Below are positions 35,581 through 44,686 of a DNA stretch of 64,000 nt, in pieces. Source of the stretch: Microvirga sesbaniae (lineage in GTDB: Bacteria; Pseudomonadota; Alphaproteobacteria; Rhizobiales; Beijerinckiaceae); the NCBI RefSeq assembly GCF_025460805.1, contig NZ_JAMXFJ010000009.1, forward strand, positions 62,001 to 126,000, written 5' to 3'. The notes under the pieces are model-generated. The model worked only from the letters and a program-made list of their open reading frames with translations. It searched no databases and was not told the origin of the DNA. The number at the start of each line of letters is the position of its first letter. Positions within the stretch are counted from its first letter, which is position 1. Made by a program: the position numbers and the translations under genes.

Positions 35581-37335
35581 CTAATAGAGCGCCCACAGCC
35601 CATCGACCGGCCGCAGAGTCACCGGAAGATCCGGAGCGAACGGCCCAGGAGGAGCGGAGTTCCGGTTACCTGGCAGGCGAGGGCCGCGCTTGAGCTTAAC
35701 GGGAGCGTCTCTGCTTGCCACGTCATCCGAATTCGGTTTGCCGGTGGGCGGCACAACCGGCTTCTGTGACGTTTTCTGCGGAGGATCGCGGTGGATTCGC
35801 ATCGTTCCGTCATCAGGCAGTTTGCGCTCCGTCTCGACGTTGAGAGGTGATGACACCTGTCGATCCCTGGGTTGCGGGCTGGCGCCATCGATGCCGGTTC
35901 TGTTGCTCGACCGGACGCCACTCCGGAATGTTTGGATCACGGGCTCGAGTAGGATCGGTGTGGTCTGGAAAATCAATGTACCAGGTATGAAAGCTGTGTA
36001 CGTCTCGAAAGCCTTCACTTGTTCCTCCAAGGCTTCCCGGTCCCGGAGGGCCGTGGCGGTATTCTCCTTCTCCTGACGGAGGGCTTCCTTGATCGCAGCG
36101 ATGCCCGCAACTTGGGCTTTCAGAGCCAAAATTTCTCTTTGAGAGGCGCTTAGCTGCTGAACGACCGAAGCACTGCGCTCTCTCTCTTGATTGAGCTCAT
36201 TCTGCAACTTGGCCTCACTCGCTCGGAGATCAGCGGGCTCGCCCTGTCCGACTCTCGAGTGCTCTGGCGTCACATTTGCTGGTTCGCGCCCGATATGCGT
36301 TGAGTCTCCCGCCCCGGCTGAGCCAGCTCTCTCTGTCTCCCGCGAGACCAGTTCTCGCCTCAACGAGTCGATTTCGCCTGCTGACGCCTTTGCCGCCTCT
36401 CTTTCCCGCGCAAGAGCCAACCGCAACTCGGTCGCTTCTGCGGCGCTCCCCTCAAGGGCCGCAAGTTGTTCTTGCGCAGCCGTCAATTTGGCTGCGAGTT
36501 CGACCAGCGCAGATTTATTCCTCTCCGCCTCTCTGGCATAGGCGTCGCGCGCGTCCGAGGCGCTTATCGCGTTTTGAGCCATTGCGGTCAGCTGCCCTCG
36601 CATGAGGTTCAGGTCCTGGGCGGCTGAAGCCGTCCGTCCTCTTTCCTGCTCCAGTGATTGCTCCAGCTCGACCGCTCTGGCCTCCTTTTCTTTCAATGCT
36701 TCGAGTTGCTCTCGCACGGTGCGCAGCTCTTGCACCGCTGCCTCGGCACGCACTCTCTCCTTTTCAGCCGTATCGTCCGGACCTTTGCCATTCATGGCAT
36801 TTGACGTGACCTCACCGGCTTCGATCCGCGCAGTCGACTGAGCGTCATGTTGCTCACGTGCTACAGCCAGCAGCAAGCTCTGTAGTTCCGGGTTATGAAT
36901 ATCATCTCCGATGAGGATGGCGAGTGTCCCGGCGTTGACAGCAAGGCTGAGCCGCTGTCGTGCCCCGTCGAAATCATTCTGCTGCAGAGCTTTCCCAACA
37001 TCAGCAGCAAGCTCGGTTCGGCCAGGGCTTGCTAAGAGGCTGTGGAAGAGCGACGGCCAATCCCTTTGCGAGACATCGATGCGAGGGGATACCACATTGT
37101 CCCGCTCCGCGTGGTTCGTTGGTGATTGTGCTGAGTCCCGCGGTGAGACCTCACTCCCTTGAGGCAATCGGGGCACTGCTCCCCCCAGCTCGTCCCGTGC
37201 GAGACTGTGCGAGGAGCACGCAAATAGAGCTGCGGCAACGATCGAGAGTCTAAGGCGACCCCGTCCGCTATCCTCCATTGGTACGGATCGGATGCGGGTT
37301 GAGGTGCCTGAAAGCCAACTGATCTGTGGAACCAT
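35581..37335 (-). CDS. Exported coiled-coil hypothetical protein
   Basis: 584 residues from the ATG at 37335, which has GGGAGGAAAGTC directly before it. A leader near residues 25-48 (RLRLSIVAAALFACSSHSLA) suggests export or anchoring. Residues about 170-430 are one long Ala/Glu/Arg/Gln heptad-like coiled coil (VQELRTVREQLEALKEKEARAV and similar). A Pro-rich C-terminal 110 residues follows. Adjacent to two Gly-rich exported proteins on the same strand. No family recognised; a structural or surface role is likely. Confidence 0.65.
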   Translation of the reverse strand: MVPQISWLSGTSTRIRSVPMEDSGRGRLRLSIVAAALFACSSHSLARDELGGAVPRLPQGSEVSPRDSAQSPTNHAERDNVVSPRIDVSQRDWPSLFHSLLASPGRTELAADVGKALQQNDFDGARQRLSLAVNAGTLAILIGDDIHNPELQSLLLAVAREQHDAQSTARIEAGEVTSNAMNGKGPDDTAEKERVRAEAAVQELRTVREQLEALKEKEARAVELEQSLEQERGRTASAAQDLNLMRGQLTAMAQNAISASDARDAYAREAERNKSALVELAAKLTAAQEQLAALEGSAAEATELRLALAREREAAKASAGEIDSLRRELVSRETERAGSAGAGDSTHIGREPANVTPEHSRVGQGEPADLRASEAKLQNELNQERERSASVVQQLSASQREILALKAQVAGIAAIKEALRQEKENTATALRDREALEEQVKAFETYTAFIPGTLIFQTTPILLEPVIQTFRSGVRSSNRTGIDGASPQPRDRQVSSPLNVETERKLPDDGTMRIHRDPPQKTSQKPVVPPTGKPNSDDVASRDAPVKLKRGPRLPGNRNSAPPGPFAPDLPVTLRPVDGLWALY

Positions 37336-37570
37336 GACTTTCCTCCCAGGACGGTTGTTGGTCGGCGAAATGCAGGTAGAGCACTGAAGCGAGTGGGGAG
37401 TTCCAGGCTTGAAACAAGCGGGCTCCTGTAGTCTCCCCATGTAACGTTCAGCGATCCGCCCTGCATGTAGCTCTCAGCCGTCTCGTCACGCCCTCCTTAA
37501 AGGGGAAGTCTGCAGGACGTTCTCAATATTGCTTTCCTCCATTGGCCGGGACGTTGTCATGGGCCAAGGC

Positions 37571-38674
37571 TTAGAATATCGCGGTGACGCGGCCTGCTTG
37601 ATCCATGCGGCAGGTAACCCTGGCTTGCCGGATCTGGACGAGGCTACCCCGCTGGAACAGGATTCTTGCCTCGACGGGAGCTGACAGGCTGCCATCTTTA
37701 AGGTGGGAAGCACGTCCTGCGCTGGCGACATCAACATGCATCGCTCCGTAGCGAACGGCGCCTGAGACAAGTGCGTCTCGGCAGGATTGAACGACGCTCA
37801 GCGGCGTCCCGGGCTTAGGTCGCAGAGGCTTGAGCAGGTATATGCTGCGAAACCATCCCCCGTCCCCTCCGCCGTTTTGAACCGGCAACAAGGATCTTGG
37901 GATGGCGGTTCCACTCAAGGAGGATATTGGGGGAACGGTGGGAGCAATATTGGCAAGAAGCCCTGGAGTCGGTGCCGCGGACGGAGCATGCTGATCGAGA
38001 TGGGCCCCGCCTCTTGAGGCCGACGAACCTGTGCCGTCGAAGCCTGTTGCAGAAATTGCGCTTCCATTGGTTGCCAGACCTGCAGAATTCATACTGCCGC
38101 CAGTGAGTGTTCCGTTCCCGGCTGGGCTATGTCCCGCTCCGCGACTGGAGCCTGACCCACTTGTGTTGACTGCGCCGCTCGCGCTTCCCCCCGCGCTAAC
38201 GCCATTTGTCCCCATACCTGCATTGGCGGCCACCCCTGTCGGGCCAATATCGACTCCGAGTGCGCCACTCATCCCATTCGAGCCGACGGCGGCACCGACC
38301 GAAGCGCCGCTTCGTCCAGCACTCGCACCTCCACCCGCACTGAGCCCATGAGACCCAGCACCTGCACTAGCCGAGGCTCCTCCTGCGGCTGTATCAACGT
38401 CACCTCCAATACCACTGCGACCAAGGCCGCCGCTCGCGGAGGCCCGATTGCCGCCGCTGCCGAGCCCTGCTCCTGCACTGAGCCCGTCGGATCCAACGCT
38501 GGCGCTCGCTCCCGCGCCTAGACCGACCGCACCTGCGCTCACTCCAACATCGAACGCAGCCCCCTCCCGGACCTGCGCAACCGTAAAGACTAAGAGGAAC
38601 AGAGCCATAAGGGAGAACTTTGCACCCAAATCCGGTTGAGTTCGGTCGATCGCGAGACTACCCGTCACTGTCAC
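37571..38674 (-). CDS. Exported Gly/Ala/Ser-rich protein with shared C-terminal domain
   Basis: 367-residue predicted exported protein. A hydrophobic leader (FSLMALFLLVFTVAQV) is followed by about 200 residues of Gly/Ala/Ser-rich repeats with a recurring G-S-x-G-x-S-A-G pattern. The last 80 residues form a distinct domain with two Cys (VVQSCRDALV and RVTCRMD) plus YGAMHVDVASAGR. That domain clearly matches the C-terminus of the next gene upstream (39178). GTG starts at 38674 and 38668 are both possible; GGAG fits either. Function unknown. Confidence 0.65.
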   Translation of the reverse strand: MTVTGSLAIDRTQPDLGAKFSLMALFLLVFTVAQVREGAAFDVGVSAGAVGLGAGASASVGSDGLSAGAGLGSGGNRASASGGLGRSGIGGDVDTAAGGASASAGAGSHGLSAGGGASAGRSGASVGAAVGSNGMSGALGVDIGPTGVAANAGMGTNGVSAGGSASGAVNTSGSGSSRGAGHSPAGNGTLTGGSMNSAGLATNGSAISATGFDGTGSSASRGGAHLDQHAPSAAPTPGLLANIAPTVPPISSLSGTAIPRSLLPVQNGGGDGGWFRSIYLLKPLRPKPGTPLSVVQSCRDALVSGAVRYGAMHVDVASAGRASHLKDGSLSAPVEARILFQRGSLVQIRQARVTCRMDQAGRVTAIF

Positions 38675-38864
38675 GCTCCTGCAGGCACGACGAAGTACGT
38701 TCGGATCTTCAGACTATTGACCAAACGAGCGCGAGCAAGGCGGGCATAAGGCGATGGAGAGTACCCACTGCGGGTAGGGGCCGACCATGTGCGAACGGGT
38801 CTGCTCCTCAGTCGGCCGAGAAAGACGCTCATGGCGGACACAGTCATATAGACATAGAGCCGAC

Positions 38865-39067
38865 CTAGAGCCTCGGACGTGAAAAGTGGACACCACTTTT
38901 GGGATCCATCCGAGGCTCTCTCTCTTGTCCGGCGCATCGGAAGAGGCGGACCCGAAGGGCCACGCTAGTGACCCGAAGGGCCGCGTCAGCGAATACCGGG
39001 TCCACTTTTCACTGACGTGGCCCTTCGGGTCGCTGACGCGGCCCTCTGGGTCCGTCCGATGCGCTAG
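38865..39067. repeat. Family A composite repeat, long copy
   Basis: 203-bp nested palindrome between the two Gly-rich protein genes. The left unit is nearly identical to the 3538 copy (CCTCGGACGTG, AAAAGTGGACACCACTTTTG, ATCCGAGGCTC). The right unit contains paired GGCCACGCTAGTG and CTGACGTGGCC arms and ends with GTCCGATGCGCTAG. Confidence 0.85.
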
Positions 39068-39177
39068 AGTCGGAGAACCTCTTGCACTTGGCAGGGGCTC
39101 AGACAGGTAAATGAGGTTGTTGCGGAGTTTCGCATCGGGTTCTGTCGAGTTGGCTCATTGTTGCGACAAACCCGCAA

Positions 39178-40248
39178 TCAGCGGAGTGCCACCACTGCGC
39201 CGGATACGTTGAGCAGGCACGTAATGCCGGACTGGCGGACCTGGCGTGCATGTGCCCGGGCGTACACGACTCTCACCGCCATCGGAGCCATGAGCCCACC
39301 GTCTGAAGTGCGGCTCACCCGCCCAACGCTGGCTGTGTCTACCTGCACAGCCCCGTAAGGAAGCGCTGCCGTAACAATGGAGGCGCGGCAGGCTTGTACA
39401 ATCTGACCAGGAACGCCGGGTCGCTGAGCAAGTGGCTCTCGGAAGTCTGCAGTCGCTGAGCCTGACGCTTCAAGCCGGGGCAGAAGGGAGAGCGGCAGGG
39501 CTAATCCGGCGCTAGTTCCCTTGACCTGCAGTGCGGTCGACGTTGGCGCAGCCGGCAGACTTGTCGCCATTGCGGGCGGGTGCAGACCCGCGGCGGCCTG
39601 GGTCGCGCGTAAACTCGTCGTGCTTGTCGTAGCCGGTGCTGCCGGCGGGGATGCTGAAGCCGGCGTGTTTCCGGTTTTAACCCCACTGTTACTGCTCGTC
39701 TGACTGGTTATGCCTCCACCGCTAGCGGCGCCTCTGGGGTCGGCACTGCCTCCTCCCGCACCGCCGTGGCGGGAACCGTCACGGTTCCCGGTACTTTGAC
39801 TGTTAGGCTCACCAATGCTCCCGCCACCTTTGCCGCCACCTGAGGGACCGTTTCCGGCGCCTCCACTTCCTTGGCCGGCGCTGCCACTGTTCCCGGAACC
39901 ATGGCTCCCGCCGCCTCCGCCGTTCCCACCACCTTTGCCCCCGCCATTTCCGTTGGCTTGTCCACCGCCGCCGCTGCTCCCGGTGCTGCCGCCGCTACTC
40001 ACGCTGCCCTGGCTGCCGCCACCGCTATTTCCGTTGCCTCGGCCGCCTCCACTCCCGCCGCCGTCGCCCTTGCTACCGTCACCCTTGCCACCATCTCCCG
40101 CTTTCCCGCCGCCGCCATGATCATTGCCGTGTCCTCCGGCTCCAGGACTGTCGCCACTGCTACCGTCTCCGCCTCCACCCCTGGCGAAGCCGGGCTGCGT
40201 TGCCAGGAATGAAATGGTGATGATGGAAATGAGTGACACCCGAAGCAT
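39178..40248 (-). CDS. Exported glycine-rich protein with shared C-terminal domain
   Basis: 356-residue protein. A signal peptide (MLRVSLISIITISFLATQPG, cut near FARG) leads into about 150 residues that are roughly half glycine with Ser, Asn, Asp and Lys. A Pro/Ala/Thr linker follows, then a C-terminal domain of about 78 residues with IVQACRASIV, YGAVQVDTASVGR, DGGLMAPM and ITCLLN. The domain aligns end to end with that of the protein encoded at 37571. Two conserved Cys suggest a disulfide. No known family recognised; surface or matrix protein likely. Confidence 0.65.
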   Translation of the reverse strand: MLRVSLISIITISFLATQPGFARGGGGDGSSGDSPGAGGHGNDHGGGGKAGDGGKGDGSKGDGGGSGGGRGNGNSGGGSQGSVSSGGSTGSSGGGGQANGNGGGKGGGNGGGGGSHGSGNSGSAGQGSGGAGNGPSGGGKGGGSIGEPNSQSTGNRDGSRHGGAGGGSADPRGAASGGGITSQTSSNSGVKTGNTPASASPPAAPATTSTTSLRATQAAAGLHPPAMATSLPAAPTSTALQVKGTSAGLALPLSLLPRLEASGSATADFREPLAQRPGVPGQIVQACRASIVTAALPYGAVQVDTASVGRVSRTSDGGLMAPMAVRVVYARAHARQVRQSGITCLLNVSGAVVALR

Positions 40249-40729
40249 GGCTACTCCAGAAAGCCGCTGTGGTCACACGGGCGTGCGCAGGCTTCTGTGG
40301 CATGGTCTTGTGCCAGCCTGTTCTCGTGGGGTGCCATGCTCCGAGACCTGGTTTCGAGGATAATCCCCGGGAGGTTGCAGTGGGAGCCACCCGAGAGATC
40401 CGCGGTTAGCAGAGTTGCGCTCTGGTGGCTAATGAGCCATCTCCACTCGTGATATGTCCGGTATAGGAACCGAATTGTGGCGTCAGGGAACGTTTTATTG
40501 GCAATTCGGAAGGATGATCCTTTTGGATGCTCCCAATAAAGAAGGGGAAAGGAGCCACGTCGGACCAGAACTCCGTCAGCGTTGCCGCTGCTGACCCATC
40601 ATCCCCATCATCGCGCCGCCATAAGCCTCTCGAGGGCCAATCTGCCCCACTTGCTATGAAGGGAATTGTCGCAAGAGCTTGTTTCAGAGTTTCAGTTAGT
40701 CCACCCTGAGCTCAGGGATGGAGTGTAGC

Positions 40730-40875
40730 GTGTTCAAGGGCAGGCATTGTGATCGCTCAGCCATCCTGCTCCGTGTCCGGTGGCACTTGGCTTGCAGTCT
40801 GAGCCTGGGCGATCTTGAGGAGATGATGGCCGAGCGCGGCATCACCGCCGACCATGCTACGATCCACTGCTGGAC
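40730..40875 (+). pseudogene. IS6-family transposase N-terminal fragment
   Basis: The translated stretch FKGRHCDRSAILLRVRW then LSLGDLEEMMAERGITADHA followed by TIHCW matches the N-terminal zinc/HTH region of IS6/IS26-type transposases (usual form: FKGRHF...SYRDLEEMMAERG...DHATIHRW). The frame leaves the family right after this, so the catalytic DDE domain is gone. Relic only. Confidence 0.8.
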
Positions 40876-41019
40876 AAGTGAAACTCCTCAAGGACGCCTC
40901 ACGGCCATCTGCGGAGGCAAAGGGGGCGGGACCATGGCCAGCAAGAGCTGAACACTTCCTCAATTCCACTCCGGCAATGCAGACCTCAGGGTGGTGGGTT
41001 CACATGGCCTGCTCGATCG

Positions 41020-41289
41020 TCACCACCCACGCCGTTTGCCATGTGGCTTGGCCATCATCTGCCGCATCGCTTCCTCCGCCCGGGCTTTGGCTTCCGCGTC
41101 ATGGCTGAGGTTGCGGACTTCCGACGGCTCCTCTTGTTGACTGATGCCATTCTTGCGGGCGCGCCACTGCTTCGCCTGGGCAGCATTGGCCGCCGCGTTG
41201 GCCAGCTTCTCCAGGCGATCCAACTGGGGGGTACTGGCTGTCTCGTTCATTCCGGGTTTTTCGTCCTCTTGCTCGGGGCGCTTTGCCAT
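41020..41289 (-). CDS. Small hydrophilic hypothetical protein
   Basis: 89-residue protein rich in Ala, Glu, Gln, Lys and Arg with helical character (LDRLEKLANAAANAAQAKQW) and a basic C-terminus (KPHGKRRGW). AAGGAAGCTGAAGAG precedes the ATG. No signal peptide, no family recognised. Confidence 0.6.
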   Translation of the reverse strand: MAKRPEQEDEKPGMNETASTPQLDRLEKLANAAANAAQAKQWRARKNGISQQEEPSEVRNLSHDAEAKARAEEAMRQMMAKPHGKRRGW

Positions 41290-41401
41290 CTCTTCAGCTT
41301 CCTTAGGATCAGCGTCGTGACGTACGATCAGCTGTTATGGGCTTCCATCTCGGGCGATAGGGGTTAACTTCGTCTTAACCATAAAGGTCCGAGGTAGGCC
41401 G

Positions 41402-41743
41402 ATGCGGAAGATACATCCCGGCTTCATCGCTCTCGCTGTCCTCCTGGGCCCTGCCACATTGATCGTTGCCCACGAGACAATCACCCGCTCACCGGCCCAG
41501 CAGGTGTTCGAAGCGTTCGATCCTCCACCCACTGTGCGGCAGGCATACACACAGTGTGCCGTGACCCCAAAGACACAACGGTCACGCCAGTGTGACGAGT
41601 ACGTCAGCTTCTTCGAGCAATGCGCGGCTCGGACGCATGAGTGTGACCCGCAATCCGTTTACGAGGTTCTTACCAGGCTCATTCTCTCGGGACGCCCGAA
41701 AAGTCCGAAGGATGATCAATTGGCCATCCGAACCGACATCTGA
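41402..41743 (+). CDS. Small exported Cys-containing hypothetical protein
   Basis: 113 residues with an N-terminal hydrophobic segment (IHPGFIALAVLLGPATLIVA) that could be a signal or anchor. The mature part has four Cys (TQCAV, RQCDE, EQCAAR, HECDP), suggesting disulfides or metal binding. GAGGTAGG lies before the ATG. Family not recognised. Confidence 0.6.
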   Translation: MRKIHPGFIALAVLLGPATLIVAHETITRSPAQQVFEAFDPPPTVRQAYTQCAVTPKTQRSRQCDEYVSFFEQCAARTHECDPQSVYEVLTRLILSGRPKSPKDDQLAIRTDI

Positions 41744-42706
41744 GTGCATCTCCGGTGGCAGCCCGAAAGCAAAGCAGGACAATGCAGCCTTTATGCGGGG
41801 CCCCTGCAACCAAGCGGCAAGTCGCCCCTCGATCAAGGGCGCCCGCCTCGAAAGCGCAGCTTCAAGGTGGCACTCGGCCTGCGTCAGACGCCTGAAGCGC
41901 TCTGCCGGATCGTCAGCCTCGACCTGCCGATCATCGGACGCCTTCGTTTCGTGGGAGCGCATCCCCTCGAGGTTCGTCAGGACGGCGCCGCGTCATCGTG
42001 TTCCGAACCGATGGTGTGCGTCGTCACACGGCGGCTCGTCGTGCGCGAATCTATAAGGATCATGCGATGCCGGAACACATCGTACGCGCTCTGGTGAGAG
42101 GTCTGGTGCTCAGCCCCTCGCCGGGGCGCTTCGTACTTGTGCACAGGGTTCAGTTGCACTTCCAGCGTTCATGGCGCATTGTGGTGGCGTGGTGTTGCAA
42201 CCGGCATCACAAAAGCGCCCTGACAGCGTGCTCCGCACGGCTAACTCTGTCAGGGCGTTGTCGTTTGTGAGCGCCTTGCCGTCATCGGCGGGAAGCATAT
42301 CTTCATCGTGCTGTTTCTCTCCCTTGGACCAACACCGCCTTGACCGAGGCTTCAAGGCAGCATCTCGTCCAAGGCGTCTTCGCATCTCCGCACGTTGTTC
42401 GAGGCAACGTGTCAGCTCCTGCGAGAATCGAGACTTGTCTTGTGCCTCTGCCGCCCTCGCCGGCTTTAGAGCATTTTTCGGCGAAGTGGATCCGGTTCGC
42501 CGTCAAGAATGCGGAACGGCAAAGAAGAGAAGTGATTCCACGCCAGTGGAAACAGCTCTCGAGGAGCGTGATCGGAGGAGTCTCGACACCCCGTTTTAAC
42601 CTTTTCCTAATCGGGATCAAGGGACAGTGTCCCGTGCAACTCGCCTTTGGTCAAAGCCTCGGGTCTGATGGTTGTATCCGTTCGGGTGTCACGTTGGGTG
42701 CGTCCA
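41744..42706. other. Gene-poor stretch with one family B repeat
   Basis: About 960 bp. Several frames overlap on both strands, none with a good start. A segment near 41850-41940 (VALGLRQTPEAL then IVSLDLPII) faintly recalls IS5-type transposases but is too short to call. A family B repeat occupies 42467-42559. Confidence 0.35.
42467..42559 (-). repeat. Family B intergenic repeat, copy 3
   Basis: Inverted relative to the 26824 copy. It runs from TTAGAGCATTTTTCGGCGAAG through GGATCCGGTTCGCCGTCAAG to CACGCCAGTGGAAACAGCTCT. Confidence 0.85.
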
Positions 42707-42907
42707 ATGAGCAAAGAACATCCTGCCGCTTATGCAATGGAGCTGAAGCGGTCTTGGCGCGTGGTTGTCCCTGTCCGGGGGAAACTGACGCCCAGGATCT
42801 GTCGCGAGAAATTCACCTGCCGAGCAGATGCTCTCACCTGGATGAATACGGCTGAAGGTCACCAAGCCATCGCATCCGCTCGAGGAGATGACGCTTTACA
42901 GGCATAG
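42707..42907 (+). CDS. Small hypothetical protein
   Basis: 66 residues from ATG 42707: a compact basic protein with MELKRSWRVVVPVRGKLTP and two Cys-bearing turns (RICREKFTCRADA). The ordered hydrophobic pattern suggests a real small fold, but the ribosome site is weak and no family is recognised. A family A repeat begins directly after it. Confidence 0.45.
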   Translation: MSKEHPAAYAMELKRSWRVVVPVRGKLTPRICREKFTCRADALTWMNTAEGHQAIASARGDDALQA

Positions 42908-42910
42908 AAG

Positions 42911-43028
42911 CTAGCGCATCGGACGGAAAAGTGGACCCGGTTTTCCGCCTTATCCGATGCGCCGGTTAAGAGAGGGAGCCTCGGATGAATCCCAAAAGTG
43001 GTGTCCACTTTTGGGTCCGAGGCTCTAG
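42911..43028. repeat. Family A composite repeat
   Basis: Two palindromic units in tandem. The first contains GCGCATCGGACGG, AAAAGTGGACCCGGTTTTCC and ATCCGATGCGC. The second contains GCCTCGGATG, CCCAAAAGTGGTGTCCACTT and GTCCGAGGC. The second is the inverse of the left unit at 3538 and 38865. Confidence 0.85.
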
Positions 43029-43315
43029 TCGACTGCCAAGTTGGCACTTGTCCGTGCCGGCACCCTGTAAAGGCCTCTGAAAGCCGTGTTCTATCTCACC
43101 ATGGCACCGACCTCATCGCACCACTGTGACCTGGTGAGAAGGCGGACATGAGCACCTCTGTGGGTCGGGTCGACAGGTCCTCGAGCAGGCATTTCTCTTC
43201 GTCGGCCCTGTATCCCGTTTTATCGCCCGGGCAGTTAAGGATGTTCGCAAAGTCTCATATCATTCGATCGCAGGTTCTGCCTACACTCGCCTGAACCTTG
43301 CAGAGAGGCGATGGC

Positions 43316-43684
43316 ATGAAGCGGTTGGTCACGGTCACCGGTCCTATCACAACCGCCCAGCTGCATGGGTACCTCCTCGAGGAAAGGCTGTTGGATCAGA
43401 TCATGATCCAGGTCAGCGACAGGAAGAACGGCAACTTGGAGGTTGCTTTCCACGAGCGGGATCGGCGCTACCTGTCGCAGTTCTCTGCCGCACAGCAAGC
43501 CGAATGGCTGCAGGACGCCATGATCCATATTGAATCCGGGTGTCCGTTGGAGACGCCTGATGGGAGGTCAGCCTGGATCACTGATGAAGTGCCAGCCAGA
43601 CCAAGCTCCTCCATCAAAGCCATGAGGCCAGCACGACAGGAGCACGACCTACCGCCAGGCTTGGAGTTCTTGAGGCGAAGCTAA
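43316..43684 (+). CDS. Hypothetical protein
   Basis: 122 residues from ATG 43316 with GAGAGGCG before it. A folded-looking N-terminal 75 residues (KRLVTVTGPITTAQLHGYLL, FAAQQ-type helix AEWLQDAM) is followed by a polar tail. It is not similar to anything I recognise. It ends convergently with the exonuclease gene, the two stop codons overlapping by 4 bp. Confidence 0.6.
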   Translation: MKRLVTVTGPITTAQLHGYLLEERLLDQIMIQVSDRKNGNLEVAFHERDRRYLSQFSAAQQAEWLQDAMIHIESGCPLETPDGRSAWITDEVPARPSSSIKAMRPARQEHDLPPGLEFLRRS

Positions 43685-44190
43685 GTCTTGTTCTCAGGGA
43701 GACCGAGCTTCAGAAACAGATGGGCTGCCAACAGCGCATCGTTCAAGGCATCGTGCTCGGCACGCAGGTGAGCAATGCTGATGCCGGCCTGCGAGCAAGC
43801 CTGACGGAGCTTGCCAGGAAGCCCGGATCGCTTGGCCAGAGCCATGGTGCAATAGAAGCGCTCTCGTGGATAGATCGGCTGTCCCGTGCGCTCGAACTCC
43901 CGTTTGAGCGTGTTGTACTCGTAGGCATAGTTGTGGGCGATGATTGTATCAGCGCCGACGAAGTCGATCAGGTCGTGAATCACATGCTCAAAGTAGGGCT
44001 CATCCTCCAAGTCAGCCAATGAAATGCGATGCACTGCGTAGCAGAAGGGGCTCATGGATGAACGGGGCTTGACCCGTCGGACGAACGAGCGCGGGGAGAT
44101 CGCCCCGCCGATGACTTCAACAGCGGCGATTTCGATGACATGATCGTAAGATTGTGCTGTTTCGACGTCGATAACCACATGTCTGGTCAT
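43681..44190 (-). CDS. DnaQ-like 3'-5' exonuclease
   Basis: 169-residue DEDD exonuclease of the DNA polymerase III epsilon type. Exo I is VIDVETA (D-x-E), Exo II is HNYAYEYNTLKREF, and Exo III is HDALNDALLAAHLF with the His and Asp of DEDDh enzymes. The frame is open further upstream, but that part lies in a repeat and the fold begins at MTRHVVIDVETA. Too small for full DnaQ; probably an accessory DNA or RNA-trimming nuclease. Confidence 0.85.
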   Translation of the reverse strand: MTRHVVIDVETAQSYDHVIEIAAVEVIGGAISPRSFVRRVKPRSSMSPFCYAVHRISLADLEDEPYFEHVIHDLIDFVGADTIIAHNYAYEYNTLKREFERTGQPIYPRERFYCTMALAKRSGLPGKLRQACSQAGISIAHLRAEHDALNDALLAAHLFLKLGLPENKT

Positions 44191-44309
44191 GATGGACTGC
44201 AAGGCAAGAGGCAGGGAAATCGGCTCACGAGGATCTTTCCGGAAGAGAGACCTCCCAATTACCAGACGACAAATCCGGATGCGAGGCCGATCTTGATACA
44301 ACCGGCAAT

Positions 44310-44403
44310 CCGAAGGGCCACGCCAGTGAATACCGGGTCCGCTTTTCACTGGCGTGGCCCTTCGGGTCGCTGACGCGGCCCTCCGGGTCCGTCCGATGCG
44401 CCA
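44310..44403. repeat. Family A intergenic repeat
   Basis: Palindrome CGAAGGGCCACGCCAGTG, ATACCGGGTCC, CACTGGCGTGGCCCTTCG followed by GTCCGATGCGCCAG. The right part is nearly identical to that of the 38865 copy. Lies upstream of the exonuclease gene. Confidence 0.8.
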
Positions 44404-44425
44404 GCGGGTGTGGGAAAACAAACCC

Positions 44426-44566
44426 ATGATCCGGCAGAAGACCCGACTCACGGCCTTGGCCCGCGCCAGCTTCCAGACGCTTTTGCCAGCAATGGCGTCC
44501 GATCAGAACAAACCGACTTCATTCAACCCTAACGAGCAGCCTGAGGATCCGCCACTGTCTCTGTAA
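44426..44566 (+). CDS. Possible small hypothetical protein
   Basis: 46-codon frame with a basic N-terminal half (MIRQKTRLTALARASFQTLL) and an acidic, Asn/Pro-rich tail. No clear ribosome site and no family. Listed as a weak candidate because it fills the space before the recA promoter. Confidence 0.25.
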   Translation: MIRQKTRLTALARASFQTLLPAMASDQNKPTSFNPNEQPEDPPLSL

Positions 44567-44606
44567 CAGGCTCCTGCTTAGCTTTAGAGGCTGACAAGTT
44601 ACCGCA

Positions 44607-44621
44607 GTTCCTGTTTTGTTC
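44607..44621. promoter_or_regulatory. SOS box (LexA site) of recA
   Basis: GTTC-CTGTTTT-GTTC, an exact match to the alphaproteobacterial LexA consensus GTTC-N7-GTTC, 66 bp before the recA start. It indicates DNA-damage induction under LexA control. Confidence 0.85.
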
Positions 44622-44686
44622 TGGATTTTCCGCCCTGTGCGGGATAGGGTCAGTTCGATCCAGATATTTTGACGTGCGGAGCCATT

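Noticed and set aside
39815-40120. Proline-rich plus-strand frame
   Set aside because: It is the reverse complement of glycine codons in the Gly-rich protein gene, not a real gene.
41850-41945. Faint IS5-like transposase similarity
   Set aside because: Only about 25 residues resemble the family, and no flanking motif or inverted repeat supports it.
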